A stretch of DNA of 64,000 nucleotides. Origin: Rubripirellula amarantea. GTDB lineage: Bacteria; Planctomycetota; Planctomycetia; Pirellulales; Pirellulaceae. This document shows positions 1 through 9,754 of this stretch, in pieces (positions within the stretch are counted from its first letter, which is position 1; each line of letters starts with the position of its first letter). The notes beneath the pieces were generated by a model. The model had not been told where the DNA came from, made no database searches, and saw only the letters and a program-made list of their open reading frames with translations. Location of the stretch: assembly GCF_007859865.1 (NCBI RefSeq), contig NZ_SJPI01000001.1, positions 930,001 through 994,000 of the forward strand, read 5' to 3'. The translations under genes and the position numbers were made by a program.

Positions 1-92
1 CCGGCTACCGTATCAATGGTGGCTGCTAACAAAAGGTGGCCGTTCAAACCGACCACCCATGCAATCACACTCAATGCAATAATTTTCATCAT
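1..92 (-). CDS. Secreted protein, N-terminal fragment running off the left edge
   Basis: Reading the minus strand from the ATGATG at 92-87 gives about 30 uninterrupted codons to the window edge. They begin MMKII, followed by a hydrophobic core (ALSVIAWVVG) and an LLLAA stretch, which is a good Sec signal peptide. The last visible residues, ATIDTVAG, resemble the opening strand of NHL-repeat beta-propellers (xIxTVAGTG), but this is only a hint from eight residues. The start lies 18 nt after the stop of the DUF1501 gene, so it is probably the last visible cistron of the sigma/FecR/PSCyt operon. The gene is too short here to be found by length alone. Function is unknown. Confidence 0.6.
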   Translation of the reverse strand, partial: MMKIIALSVIAWVVGLNGHLLLAATIDTVA

Positions 93-109
93 CAGTTTCT
101 AATCGTTGG

Positions 110-1393
110 TTAACTAAACAGCTTGGCAATCGGTTGTCCCTGATCAGTGATCGGAACGGGGCGATCACCAGCGTAAAGGTTCTTGCGATAGTCCACTCCC
201 ACGGCAGCACAAATCGTCGCGAAAAAATCAGGAACACTGACGGGATTGGAAATGATTCGTTTCGACAGTTCATCTGTCTCTCCCCATGCTCCTTGATGCG
301 AAAGCCCACCACCGGCAAGCACACAAGTAAACGCGGTTCCTTGATGGCCGCGGCCACCGCCACTGTCAAACTCCGGTGGTCGGCCGAATTCGGTAGTGAT
401 CACGATCAACGTCTTATCGAGCAATTTTTTATTCTCGAGGTCGATCATCAATGTCGCGACCGCCGTGTCCAGCTCTTGAATCAAACGGTGCTGTTGTTCG
501 ATCCCCGCATTGTGAACATCCCAACCAGCGCCATTGAGGAAGTTTAGATTGTGAGAAACTTCAATGAACCGCACACCACGTTCGACCAATCGTCGGCTGA
601 GCAGGCATCGCTGTCCAAATTCACCACCGTATTGTGATCTCAATTCACTTGGTTCGCGATCAAGATCGAACACCCGAGAAAAATCAGGGCCACTTAGCTT
701 CAGACTTTGCTGGATCGCTGCGTCATAATCGAGCAACCGTTGTTGAGAAGTTGCATCACCGTTCTGGTTGAGCGCGTTCAAAAACTGTTCGCGCCGTGAT
801 TGTCGTTGATCTGATAAACCGTCGGGGCGACTCAAACCCGCTGGCCCGCGACTGGTGTCGGTCAAATACAAGTAACTATCACGAGCTCCTAAAAATCCGG
901 GGCCACGTGTAACATTGGGGTAACCGATCAAAACGTATGGTGGAGCCACATCGCTAAGTGCACCACGCTCGTGAGCAACAATGGATCCGATAGATGGATA
1001 CGTGATCGTGCCGCTAATTGAACGCCCGGTATGCATGCGGTTGGTAGCTGCGGCGTGTTCATCGATGACTTCGTGATGAACACTGCGGACGGCGGTTACG
1101 CGGTCCATCAACGGCGCCAAGTTAGACAAATGCTCACACACACGAACTTCAGGAACCGCAGTATCGATAGACGAATAATAGGAACCGGATCGCTTCGCTG
1201 CGGGGTCACCCTTGCGTTTGGGATCGAATGTATCGATTTGCCCCATCCCTCCACCAAGCCAAATCGAAATCACGTGCTCGGCGTTTCCGACAATCGAGGC
1301 ATCAGACGATTCACCGTGAGCAAACGCAGGCAGCATTGAAAGCGCACCGGCGGCAAGAAGCTCACGACGACTTGGTGAATATTGATTCATCAT
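110..1393 (-). CDS. DUF1501 family secreted protein (1)
   Basis: This 427-residue protein belongs to the DUF1501 group, distant relatives of the sulfatase/alkaline phosphatase fold that are highly multiplied in planctomycetes and whose substrates are unknown. It opens with a twin-arginine type signal ([18 protein letters not shown]), then shows family blocks: [16 protein letters not shown] near residue 44, a conserved [14 protein letters not shown] block in the centre, and [20 protein letters not shown] near residue 335. Its start overlaps the stop of the upstream PSCyt1/DUF1553 gene (ATGA; a second in-frame ATG at 1390 gives TGATG), which implies translational coupling. It is the partner of that giant protein, as the second DUF1501 is of the other. 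Export by Tat and location outside the cytoplasm are inferred from the signal. Confidence 0.92.
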   Translation of the reverse strand: MMNQYSPSRRELLAAGALSMLPAFAHGESSDASIVGNAEHVISIWLGGGMGQIDTFDPKRKGDPAAKRSGSYYSSIDTAVPEVRVCEHLSNLAPLMDRVTAVRSVHHEVIDEHAAATNRMHTGRSISGTITYPSIGSIVAHERGALSDVAPPYVLIGYPNVTRGPGFLGARDSYLYLTDTSRGPAGLSRPDGLSDQRQSRREQFLNALNQNGDATSQQRLLDYDAAIQQSLKLSGPDFSRVFDLDREPSELRSQYGGEFGQRCLLSRRLVERGVRFIEVSHNLNFLNGAGWDVHNAGIEQQHRLIQELDTAVATLMIDLENKKLLDKTLIVITTEFGRPPEFDSGGGRGHQGTAFTCVLAGGGLSHQGAWGETDELSKRIISNPVSVPDFFATICAAVGVDYRKNLYAGDRPVPITDQGQPIAKLFS

Positions 1394-4300
1394 GGGATCC
1401 AGACAAATTCACGGTGATTAAGGAGACTCCAGACAACGTCTTCGTAGACTTCACGCCATTCGGTTTCCAATCTCGGATCCGGCAATGGGCCCGATTGAAC
1501 GCGGCGTTCATGCTCCACTTGAATCTCGTTGGCCTCAGGACGTAAATGATTAAACCAAGTCACCAAGGGCAGTGGTTTGAGTTGAACAAGTTCGGAAACA
1601 TCCGGTTCGGCGATCAACCGCGACTCGAAACCGCTCGCGAGAGCGTGCACGAACGTGTCTCGCTCATCCGACGTTGGCAGGCGTCCAAGACACCGCAAGA
1701 ACAATGATTCTACCAGAGAACTAGGTGAATCGGCTTCAAGAGCCAGTCTCGCCAACTCACTATCGTGTGATGCGCGCGCGAGCGTCATCACCAAAATTCC
1801 GTTGGCCAGGATCCCCGGCTGCAGCACATTGGGATCCGTCTCACGCTGAACAATCGGCATTTGTCTCGACCCGGTCCAACCGAACGCTTCAAGCACGTCG
1901 ACAACGGCCCGTGCTTTCGGCAGGGATAAGCTTGGACGGTCCCGCTCATTCTTTAAGTCACCGAACATCCACGCACGGCGCGGCCGCCCTAGTGTTTGAC
2001 GACTTCCCAGAGGTCGACGACCATCATGCACAAACGTTAGTTCTTCCACATCAATGGGTTGTCCCGCAGCATGATGCAATGAATCGACGACCTGTTCAGC
2101 GGTTAGGCGACGGCGTTCCGGAGCATTGAAGAACCGCAGTTCAGCCGCAACAGTCGCGTTGTTTCCAACCGCTTCACGCTGATACAGATCCGACGTCACG
2201 ATCAACCGAACGATGTGCCGGAAATCGTAGTCATGCGAAACCAATTCGGCAGCAAGCCATTGAAGCAACTCGGGATGACTTGCTTGTCGACCTTCCCAAT
2301 CGTGTACGGGTTCGACAATCCCCACACCAATCAACTGCTTCCAAATGCGATTGACCAACACTTGAGAAAACCTAGTATTCGACGGAGCAGTCACTAAAGC
2401 CGCTAGTCGTTCGCGAGTGTCGCTTGGTGTCATCATCAGTGCATCGATGTCTGGTCCGTCGTCAACGCCGGTTACGGAGGCGAAGGGCCACTTTGGCGTG
2501 ACCGCTTCATCAGGTTTCAGGGTGACTTGGATCAATGATTCGCGATCTGTCTGGCTTTCAAAAAATGCTGCGGGAACTCGACTGGTTGAAGGAACGGTTA
2601 CCGCCTTTCGATCCATCATTGCCGCGAGTGAGTAAAGGTCGCGTTGTGAGGTACTGTGGTACGGCGAGTCGTGGCAACGAGCACATTGCAGCTCAATCCC
2701 CAAGAACGCAGATGCAATCACATGACCTTTGGCAGCCATGGGAGCGTCATTCTCGGCAGCGATGCCAAAACCAGCGCTACCGCCTTCAGCGGCATCTCCA
2801 CGCAACATAAGCAATTCGGTGACCATTCTATCGATCGGCTTGTTGTCGCGAAGTGAATCGTAGACAAACCATCGAAACGGACCGGTGCTGTTGAGCGAAG
2901 CGTTCAGCAGCGATGGATTCTCTGCCAGCAAGTCTTGCCAAAAGCCCATCCAATGGTCCGCAAACCTCGGGTCCTCAATCAGCTGATCAATCACACGTTG
3001 GCGTTTCTCAGAACGATGGTCGTCCAAGAAGCGTCTTGCTTCTTCTTGCGTTGGCGGGACGCCGATTGTGTCAAGAAAAACGCGACGCAAAAACTTCTCA
3101 TCACCCGTCACGCGTGCGAGCGCGACATCAGTTTCCGCCAAAGGTGGCGATGGCCAAAGAGCACCATTGGCCACCCATCGTTCCAACGTAGCAATTTGGT
3201 CGTGAGAGAGTCCTTCATCGGTGGGCGGCATCGCCCCCTCGCGAATTTGGGAAATCAATTCGCTTGCATCAAGATCGCCAGGAACGACTGCTGGAATCTC
3301 CGATTCACCAGCCATCATCGCTGCTTCACGCGAATTGAGTTTCAAATCTCCTTTGTCCTTATCTCCATGGCAGCGAAAACACTGCTCGCGCAGCAAGGGC
3401 AGAACCTCACCGTGAAAGTGCTCAACTTGCTCGCTGTCAGATTCAGCCGAGGCGGCGAGCGATGCTTCGATTTTATCGCTGATGAATTGGTCGATCAAAT
3501 TTTGGTCATTCGGATTTTGACCTTTCGGGGAACGTTCGAGATGTTGAACAGTGGGATACTGATTGGTGGGATGCTGATCGGCCCAAGGCTTCGTTGTTAG
3601 CGAATTTTGACTGACCCACTGACGAGCTTTTTCGTGCCTACGATTCCAAAAGGCATTTTGAGAATCCGCCGCTGCTCGTCGGCGATCGTCATCGAATTCG
3701 CTGATCGTCGATGCCAATCGCGTTAGCTCGGCCAGGACCGCTGAGTCCGTCAGTGACACTCGCCGCTCGTTCGCGGCAAGCACATCATACGACCGCCCAT
3801 CTTCGCCCAGGATCGCGACGCAGACTTCGCCAGTCTCGGTTCTTCGGCCTTTCCCACCGACAACCCACTCCAATACGACTCGGCAACGGCGACTAGCTTC
3901 GTTTGAATCCGACGCAATCGTTGCTTCACCAAACACTTCTTGTTGTCGATAACCATGGGCTCTAACGCCAGGCAAAGGCGGACGAGCGACCGGAGCCATT
4001 TGCTCTTCACCATCAGGTGGACTCTTGGTTTGAGCTTCCGTCCTCGCCACTAATTCGCCATCGATCCACAACCTGCTTTGGTCTCGGACCCGCATCAGGA
4101 AACGGTTTGTACCAACCGGAAGATCAACGTCAGCCGCCATTCGTAACAACAAAGGCGCCTTCCAGCTTGAACGAATTCCCCATGCGTCGAATTGCTGCGG
4201 AAGCTGAGACATCACGAAACTGTCGCTGGTCCATCGCAACGTTTCATCGGGCCAGCTTTCACTCTTGTAAAGCCAGCGTTGATGAGTGGGCAAGCCTTCG

Positions 4301-5136
4301 CAAAGTTGCACTAGGACACGCCCTTCAGGCACGCCGCTGACGTCGGGCATCACCTCAGGCTGCAACACGGCGACTCGCGGTTCGCCCACACGTCGAAACT
4401 TGGCAGCGATTGTTTGATCATCAAGGACCTCACGATGAATCGCCACCGCGTCGATCAAACCTTTGAATCGGCTGCCGATACGAACTTCGTCATCATCGAC
4501 AATCGGTGGTTCTTCCGTCGGCCCTCCCATATCCCATTTTCCATCGGTGGGTTCACCATTGATATAGCCACGAATCGAACCGGGGTCCCCGAAACGATAC
4601 GTGACCGCGATATGGTGCCATCCGGTCGCCACAGGGAAACTTTGATTCGATGTCCATCGATGCCAATGCTTGTCACTCGCAGTCAACTTGGTTGCGAAAA
4701 GAAAACTGATGCTGGCTTGACTATTCTTTCCGACAATTCGCAGTGCCCAATTTTGGTTGTCACGCGAAAAGTTGGGGGAACCCGTTCTTCCTTTGCCGAT
4801 CACATATCGCGGTTCACCATTGCGAATGTCATTCGGATTCACCCAGGCTTCGAGCGTGACCGAATCATCAGTGGTGAAATCGAAGACGCTATTCGCCCCA
4901 ACATCTGGCACCGCTAGGTAACCGCCATCGATCTGCACGGCCGTATTGTTGTCGGCGAAGTCTGGAAATTCGGGCGGACGAGGTCCCGCCTGATCTCGCA
5001 GGACGTTCCCGTGGATCTTAAGCTCGGTCGCTTCTTCACTACTGAAGTCCCAGCGAACATCACCGGGATATTCTGCAACTGCGGGAACGACGCAAAACGT
5101 GCAACCGAAGATCAACGCGAGGGCGGCGTAACGCAT
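1390..5136 (-). CDS. LamG-PSCyt1-DUF1549-DUF1553 giant secreted haem-motif protein (1)
   Basis: A 1248-residue planctomycete-type protein. Visible order: signal peptide (1-22), a LamG/concanavalin-like sandwich (about 25-245), a PA14-like segment (about 310-370), a Q/N-rich linker (about 520-550), PSCyt1 with haem motif CFRCH (586-590), DUF1549/PSCyt2 with a second motif CARCH (818-822), then DUF1553/PSD1 to the C-terminus ([24 protein letters not shown]). The linker DNA carries a 15-bp direct repeat at 3551-3580. Members of this family are predicted c-type cytochromes of the periplasm, but no biochemical role is established. Its ATG shares one base with the stop of the upstream DUF1501 gene (TAATG) and its own stop overlaps the next DUF1501 start, so the pair is co-translated. 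Confidence 0.93.
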   Translation of the reverse strand: MRYAALALIFGCTFCVVPAVAEYPGDVRWDFSSEEATELKIHGNVLRDQAGPRPPEFPDFADNNTAVQIDGGYLAVPDVGANSVFDFTTDDSVTLEAWVNPNDIRNGEPRYVIGKGRTGSPNFSRDNQNWALRIVGKNSQASISFLFATKLTASDKHWHRWTSNQSFPVATGWHHIAVTYRFGDPGSIRGYINGEPTDGKWDMGGPTEEPPIVDDDEVRIGSRFKGLIDAVAIHREVLDDQTIAAKFRRVGEPRVAVLQPEVMPDVSGVPEGRVLVQLCEGLPTHQRWLYKSESWPDETLRWTSDSFVMSQLPQQFDAWGIRSSWKAPLLLRMAADVDLPVGTNRFLMRVRDQSRLWIDGELVARTEAQTKSPPDGEEQMAPVARPPLPGVRAHGYRQQEVFGEATIASDSNEASRRCRVVLEWVVGGKGRRTETGEVCVAILGEDGRSYDVLAANERRVSLTDSAVLAELTRLASTISEFDDDRRRAAADSQNAFWNRRHEKARQWVSQNSLTTKPWADQHPTNQYPTVQHLERSPKGQNPNDQNLIDQFISDKIEASLAASAESDSEQVEHFHGEVLPLLREQCFRCHGDKDKGDLKLNSREAAMMAGESEIPAVVPGDLDASELISQIREGAMPPTDEGLSHDQIATLERWVANGALWPSPPLAETDVALARVTGDEKFLRRVFLDTIGVPPTQEEARRFLDDHRSEKRQRVIDQLIEDPRFADHWMGFWQDLLAENPSLLNASLNSTGPFRWFVYDSLRDNKPIDRMVTELLMLRGDAAEGGSAGFGIAAENDAPMAAKGHVIASAFLGIELQCARCHDSPYHSTSQRDLYSLAAMMDRKAVTVPSTSRVPAAFFESQTDRESLIQVTLKPDEAVTPKWPFASVTGVDDGPDIDALMMTPSDTRERLAALVTAPSNTRFSQVLVNRIWKQLIGVGIVEPVHDWEGRQASHPELLQWLAAELVSHDYDFRHIVRLIVTSDLYQREAVGNNATVAAELRFFNAPERRRLTAEQVVDSLHHAAGQPIDVEELTFVHDGRRPLGSRQTLGRPRRAWMFGDLKNERDRPSLSLPKARAVVDVLEAFGWTGSRQMPIVQRETDPNVLQPGILANGILVMTLARASHDSELARLALEADSPSSLVESLFLRCLGRLPTSDERDTFVHALASGFESRLIAEPDVSELVQLKPLPLVTWFNHLRPEANEIQVEHERRVQSGPLPDPRLETEWREVYEDVVWSLLNHREFVWIP

Positions 5137-6554
5137 TAGCTAATCAGCCCTTCAAAAACCTTGCCTTCGTTCAGATCGACTCGTTCAGGCCGTCCTTTGT
5201 GCATGTAAACGACCTTGGTGTGGTCCATTCCTAGCAAACCCATGATGGTCGCATGGATATCGTGGACATGCAGCTTGTCCTCGACCGCGTACAGTCCCAA
5301 TTCGTCCGTCGCGCCGATCGTTTGCCCACCCTTCACGCCGCCACCGGCCATCCACATGGTAAACCCGGTTGGATTATGGTCCCGCCCAGTCCCTTTTTCG
5401 CTCATTGGCGTGCGTCCGAACTCGCCGCCCCAAATCACCAGAGTTTCATCGAGCAAACCGCGTTGCTTCAAGTCCGTGATTAAGCCTGCGATCGGCTGAT
5501 CGACACCACCACAAAGTCGCGAGTGATTAGATTCAATATTGCTGTGAGCGTCCCACTTACTGCCGGCGCCCGAATACAACTGCACAAATCGCACACCACG
5601 TTCGACTAGCCGGCGAGCCAACAAGCACTGTTGCCCGTAGACCTCGGTTTCTTTCTTGTCGATTCCGTAGAGTTCTTTGATGTGTTTGGGTTCTTGTTCT
5701 ATATCGATCGCCACGGGAGCATCGGCTTGCATCTTTGCAGCCATCTCATAGCTTTGAATCCTCGCGTCTAACTCGGTGTTCGATTCACGACCTTGATAGT
5801 GGCGGCGATTGAGTTGATTGATAAAGTCAAGTTTGCTTCGTTGCTGTAAAGCGGAGACATTCGTGGGATTGTGTAAGTTGCGAAGCGGTTCGGCTCCGGT
5901 TTCGAACAGAACACCTTGGTAACTCGAAGGCATGAAACCCGAACCCCAAATCCGGACTCCATTGACAACCATCGCGGCGCTATCTTTCATCACCACGAAC
6001 GTGGGAAGAGAATCGGTCGCTTCGCCAAGACCGTATGAAACCCACGCCCCCAACGAAGGTCGACCACCAAAAACGGCCCCGGTGTTCATTTGACTCACAC
6101 CACCAGCATGATTGATTCCGTCCGATACACAGGATCGAATCACGCACAATTCGTCGGCGATGCTGCTGTGTTGGGGCAACCAATCAGATATCCACAAGCC
6201 ACTTTCGCCGTGTTGTGCCCACTTGCGTTTACACTCCAAAAGCGGCGAATGAGCTTCACCCATCGCGGTGACGGGACGGGTAAAACTATCCGGTAACGAT
6301 TGGCCAGCGAGCTTGTTGACTTGCGGCTTTGGATCAAACAGGTCGATATGACTTGGCCCACCTTCCATGAACAACCAGATCACATTCTTGGCTTTGCCGA
6401 GTCGCTGCGGAATCTTGCTGGCCGCCGGATTTTCCGGACGAGCCGCAACGAGCGATTGCCCCGACATCGCGGCGTAGGCCAACGCTCCGAAACCACCGCC
6501 GGCGGCAGTTAGGAAATCGCGTCGTGATTGAGGTTGAATGATTTGGTTACACAT
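5136..6554 (-). CDS. DUF1501 family secreted protein (2)
   Basis: A 472-residue DUF1501 protein. It begins with a clear twin-arginine signal (SRRDFLTAAGGGFGALAYAA), followed by NVIWLFMEGGPSHIDLFDPK and, near the C-terminus, GGEFGRTPMSEKGTGRDHNP, the family's typical blocks; these are closer to the family consensus than those of the other copy. The ATG at 6554 begins 2 nt after the TGA of the upstream gene; a TTG at 6560 would instead overlap that stop. It sits between the two giant cytochrome-like proteins, so the operon contains two giant-plus-DUF1501 pairs. Tat export is inferred. Substrate unknown. Confidence 0.93.
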   Translation of the reverse strand: MCNQIIQPQSRRDFLTAAGGGFGALAYAAMSGQSLVAARPENPAASKIPQRLGKAKNVIWLFMEGGPSHIDLFDPKPQVNKLAGQSLPDSFTRPVTAMGEAHSPLLECKRKWAQHGESGLWISDWLPQHSSIADELCVIRSCVSDGINHAGGVSQMNTGAVFGGRPSLGAWVSYGLGEATDSLPTFVVMKDSAAMVVNGVRIWGSGFMPSSYQGVLFETGAEPLRNLHNPTNVSALQQRSKLDFINQLNRRHYQGRESNTELDARIQSYEMAAKMQADAPVAIDIEQEPKHIKELYGIDKKETEVYGQQCLLARRLVERGVRFVQLYSGAGSKWDAHSNIESNHSRLCGGVDQPIAGLITDLKQRGLLDETLVIWGGEFGRTPMSEKGTGRDHNPTGFTMWMAGGGVKGGQTIGATDELGLYAVEDKLHVHDIHATIMGLLGMDHTKVVYMHKGRPERVDLNEGKVFEGLIS

Positions 6555-6556
6555 GA

Positions 6557-9500
6557 TCAATGCAAATACAGAAATTCGTTGGAATTGAATAACGCGTGAC
6601 AGAAACTTGTTACCGCGCTTAACGTCTTCGCCGAGATGTCGGTGCTCTTAGGTTCCATTCGACGCAGCCATGCCGTATCGGGTGCAGGACGTTCACCATC
6701 GGTTCCCTTGAACGCCAAATCGATCAGCAGACCTTTGCCATCCTCGCGATCCACGGATAAGTTTGCGAATTGCCCGTCCCACTGGTGACCGTTTGCATCA
6801 CGTCCTCCTAGGATCAGCTTGGACTTCGTGTTCTGAATTCCGCTGACCACTGCCGTATCCACCACAACCGTTTCAGGTTGAGCGTTTGGATTGGACAAAT
6901 CATGTAACGAGAACGTTACCTTTCCGTTGGTAGGATTGTCCTCGGATGTGCTGGCTGAAATGGTCACGCTCACTTGGACGGGCTTGCCAAGCGGAAATTT
7001 CAATCCGGATGCGACAACTTCATACTTCGGTTCGTCTTGAAACGTTCGTCCCACCAACTGCACGATTAAGCTGCCGGGCTGATAGGCCGACTTCTGGCTC
7101 GTCACCCCGATGCTCCATCCTTCGGATTTGGTACTACCGTTCCAACGCGACAGCAATGTGTTCACACTGGCGTCGGGATACAAACGATCTAAAACCGTGA
7201 TCGTCTTAACAGTGAATTCGTCACTAAGTTCGATACTCCCTTGCAAATGCAACCGCTCGAAGCGACTTCCAGGTTGAACCCAAAGAGCATTCTCACCCAC
7301 GGACCTATCTTGGAACGCTGCAAAATACTGTGACACTGGGCGTAGCCCTGTTTCGCCGGGATACTTGTCTTCGACTTGGGGAGCATTCACTAACGAAGCT
7401 TGCTGACGGACAAATCCAATCGCGTCACTGATTTCGGAATCAGTCGCGTCACGACCATAGGCAAGCCGATACGCCATCCGAACGTTGTCATCTTCGAACT
7501 TGTCTTTACCGGCAAGCAAACGTTTTGCAAATGTTTCCGCTCGACTAAGCGTCCAAGCGCCGTTGACTAGCAGCAACGATTGCACCGGAGTGGTGGTCGA
7601 AGTTCGGTTGGGCGCTGACTCGAACCCCAGGGGTGCATCAAATCCGCACAGCATCTCGTCTGGTTTGTTGCGAAGTTTCTTCACGTACACGCTGCGATAG
7701 GGTGACGTACCGGCAACCGATGCTCCGCCATTTCGGTGTTTCAGCTCACCAGAAACTGCCAACATCGCGTCTCGCACTTGTTCCGCATCGAGTCGCTGCG
7801 GTGGGTAACGCCATAGCAACCGATTTTCAGGGTCGAGCTCGTTTTCCAAGGATGTTGGTTCGCGATGAGCAGTCTGACGATAGGCAGCACTGTTCATCAT
7901 TAGTTCATGCAGAGGTTTTAACGTCCATCCACTTTCAATAAAACGTTGAGTCAACCAATCCAGCAATTCAGGATGACTTGGCAATTCGCCAAGCGTGCCA
8001 AAATCATTGGGAGTCGGTACGATTCCGGTCCCAAAGTGACGCTGCCAAATCCGGTTAACAATCACTCGAGTGGAAAGCGGGTTCTCGTCCCGCACAATCC
8101 AGTCCGCCAGTGCGGTTCGGCGACCCGTTGTCATTTGGGTTGGCGTGATCGTTGGAGGTGGTTCATTCATCAGTGCCAAGAACGATGGCTCTACCGCTTC
8201 CTTGGTTGTCCGTGTCATCAGATAGGTAGGTGCTGGCTCACAACTAACGTCAGTCGCGACAAAAGCGTCGGGAAGCGGATCTGGTTTGATCGCGTCGAAC
8301 TGCTTCAATTGCGTCTCGAGTTCTTGATACCTTGCCAACTTCTCTGAATCTTTCTTCAGCTCTTTGGCATAGTCGAACTTACTGGCTGCACGTTGTGCCT
8401 GACGCTCCACGAGGTAGGACACCTGTTTCTCATAGGTAGTTTTTTCGGCTTCAGGCTTGAAGTAGATGGCTTGAACGTCGGGCGGAAACTGCTCGACGGT
8501 GTATTTTTGGTCCGCATCGAAACGTTCCTTTGCCAACGAATGAATTTCATCGCGAATCTCAGCCGTTGCATCCTCCCAAGCCGCGAACTTCTGGCGGTAC
8601 GCTTCGATCTCTTCTTTTGTCGCTAACTCACGTTTCAACGGCCACGCGACGGATGACAAAAACGCCTGGAGACCGAAATAGTCTTTCTGCAAAATCGGGT
8701 CAAACTTGTGATCGTGGCATTGGGCGCATCCAATACCGATTCCGAGAAACGCTTCGCCCGTGACCCGAGTCATTTCATTGACGATCAGGTCCCACTGCAT
8801 GACGGCATTGCGTTGGTTCCATTCATAGACTCCATGACGAAGGTACCCCGTACCGATAAACACATCGGGGTCGTTAGGAGCAATTTCATCGCCGGCAAGG
8901 TGCTCTCGCACCAATTGGCGGTAGGGCTTGTCATCATTGAGCGAAGCGATGACGTAATCACGGAACTTACCCGCACTGGGTCGAAACGCGTCCTCGTTGT
9001 AACCGTCGCTTTCGGCGAAACGAACCACATCAAGCCAGTGCTGAGCCCAACGTTCGCCGTACCGAGGGCTGTCGAGCAATTCTCGAATGAGACGCGGCCA
9101 AGCATCGGGCCGATCGTCATTCACAAATGCGTTCACTTGATCGGGCGTTGGCGGCAAGCCGTGAAGGTCAAAGTATGCGCGTCGAACCAACTCGATCCGA
9201 CTAGCTTCGGCGGCAGGCTCGAGTCCTTCACTTTCAAGTTTACGCGCAATGAACCGATCAATCTCGTTGACCGCCCATCCATCGCCGCAATTGGGAACCG
9301 ACGGATCGGCAACCGGTTGAATCGCCCACCAATCGCGATCCTCTTGCGTAAACTCTTTCTGGGAAGGACGAATGAGATGTTCTTTATCACTCGGCCACGG
9401 CGCTCCCATTTCCACCCAGCGTGTCAGCACTTCAATCGCCTGATCGCCAAGTTGCTTGCTCGGTGGCATCTCGAACGAGTCGTAGTTGATCGCTTCCACC

Positions 9501-9754
9501 AGCAAGCTCTCGTCTACTTGGCCTGGCACAACCGCTTGGCCGCTTTCACCACCCTGCAACATCATCGCTAACGAATCGAGTCGCAGGTCACCTTCCTGTT
9601 TATCCTCGCCGTGGCATGAAACGCAGTTAGCGGCCAGCAACGGGCGAACTTCATTCTCGAAAAAATTCTGGTGTTCGATATCACTAGGGTTAGCAGCATA
9701 TGCCAACGCCGAAGCGAAACCGAATCCGAGAAAAGCTACACAACGATAGTTCAT
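6557..9754 (-). CDS. PSCyt1-DUF1549-DUF1553 giant secreted haem-motif protein (2), with inserted LamG domain
   Basis: A 1065-residue protein. The ATG at 9754 was chosen because it is followed directly by a signal peptide (MNYRCVAFLGFGFASALAYA) and overlaps the stop of the FecR gene (ATGA); the open frame continues 69 codons further upstream but that part is shadow sequence of the FecR gene. Order: signal, PSCyt1 with CVSCH (44-48), DUF1549 with CAQCHDHKFDPI in the middle, a charged coiled-coil-like stretch (KEEIEAYRQ to KQFDAIK), DUF1553 (VNRIWQRHFGTGIVPTPNDF), then a LamG-like sandwich of roughly 210 residues lodged before the last DUF1553 motif, FCHALFNSNEFLYLH. Predicted extracytoplasmic c-type cytochrome; role unknown. 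Confidence 0.93.
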   Translation of the reverse strand: MNYRCVAFLGFGFASALAYAANPSDIEHQNFFENEVRPLLAANCVSCHGEDKQEGDLRLDSLAMMLQGGESGQAVVPGQVDESLLVEAINYDSFEMPPSKQLGDQAIEVLTRWVEMGAPWPSDKEHLIRPSQKEFTQEDRDWWAIQPVADPSVPNCGDGWAVNEIDRFIARKLESEGLEPAAEASRIELVRRAYFDLHGLPPTPDQVNAFVNDDRPDAWPRLIRELLDSPRYGERWAQHWLDVVRFAESDGYNEDAFRPSAGKFRDYVIASLNDDKPYRQLVREHLAGDEIAPNDPDVFIGTGYLRHGVYEWNQRNAVMQWDLIVNEMTRVTGEAFLGIGIGCAQCHDHKFDPILQKDYFGLQAFLSSVAWPLKRELATKEEIEAYRQKFAAWEDATAEIRDEIHSLAKERFDADQKYTVEQFPPDVQAIYFKPEAEKTTYEKQVSYLVERQAQRAASKFDYAKELKKDSEKLARYQELETQLKQFDAIKPDPLPDAFVATDVSCEPAPTYLMTRTTKEAVEPSFLALMNEPPPTITPTQMTTGRRTALADWIVRDENPLSTRVIVNRIWQRHFGTGIVPTPNDFGTLGELPSHPELLDWLTQRFIESGWTLKPLHELMMNSAAYRQTAHREPTSLENELDPENRLLWRYPPQRLDAEQVRDAMLAVSGELKHRNGGASVAGTSPYRSVYVKKLRNKPDEMLCGFDAPLGFESAPNRTSTTTPVQSLLLVNGAWTLSRAETFAKRLLAGKDKFEDDNVRMAYRLAYGRDATDSEISDAIGFVRQQASLVNAPQVEDKYPGETGLRPVSQYFAAFQDRSVGENALWVQPGSRFERLHLQGSIELSDEFTVKTITVLDRLYPDASVNTLLSRWNGSTKSEGWSIGVTSQKSAYQPGSLIVQLVGRTFQDEPKYEVVASGLKFPLGKPVQVSVTISASTSEDNPTNGKVTFSLHDLSNPNAQPETVVVDTAVVSGIQNTKSKLILGGRDANGHQWDGQFANLSVDREDGKGLLIDLAFKGTDGERPAPDTAWLRRMEPKSTDISAKTLSAVTSFCHALFNSNEFLYLH

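Noticed and set aside
8356-9571. Long plus-strand frames (up to 287 codons) opposite the second giant protein
   Set aside because: They are antisense to conserved PSCyt1/DUF1549 motifs and have no family pattern.
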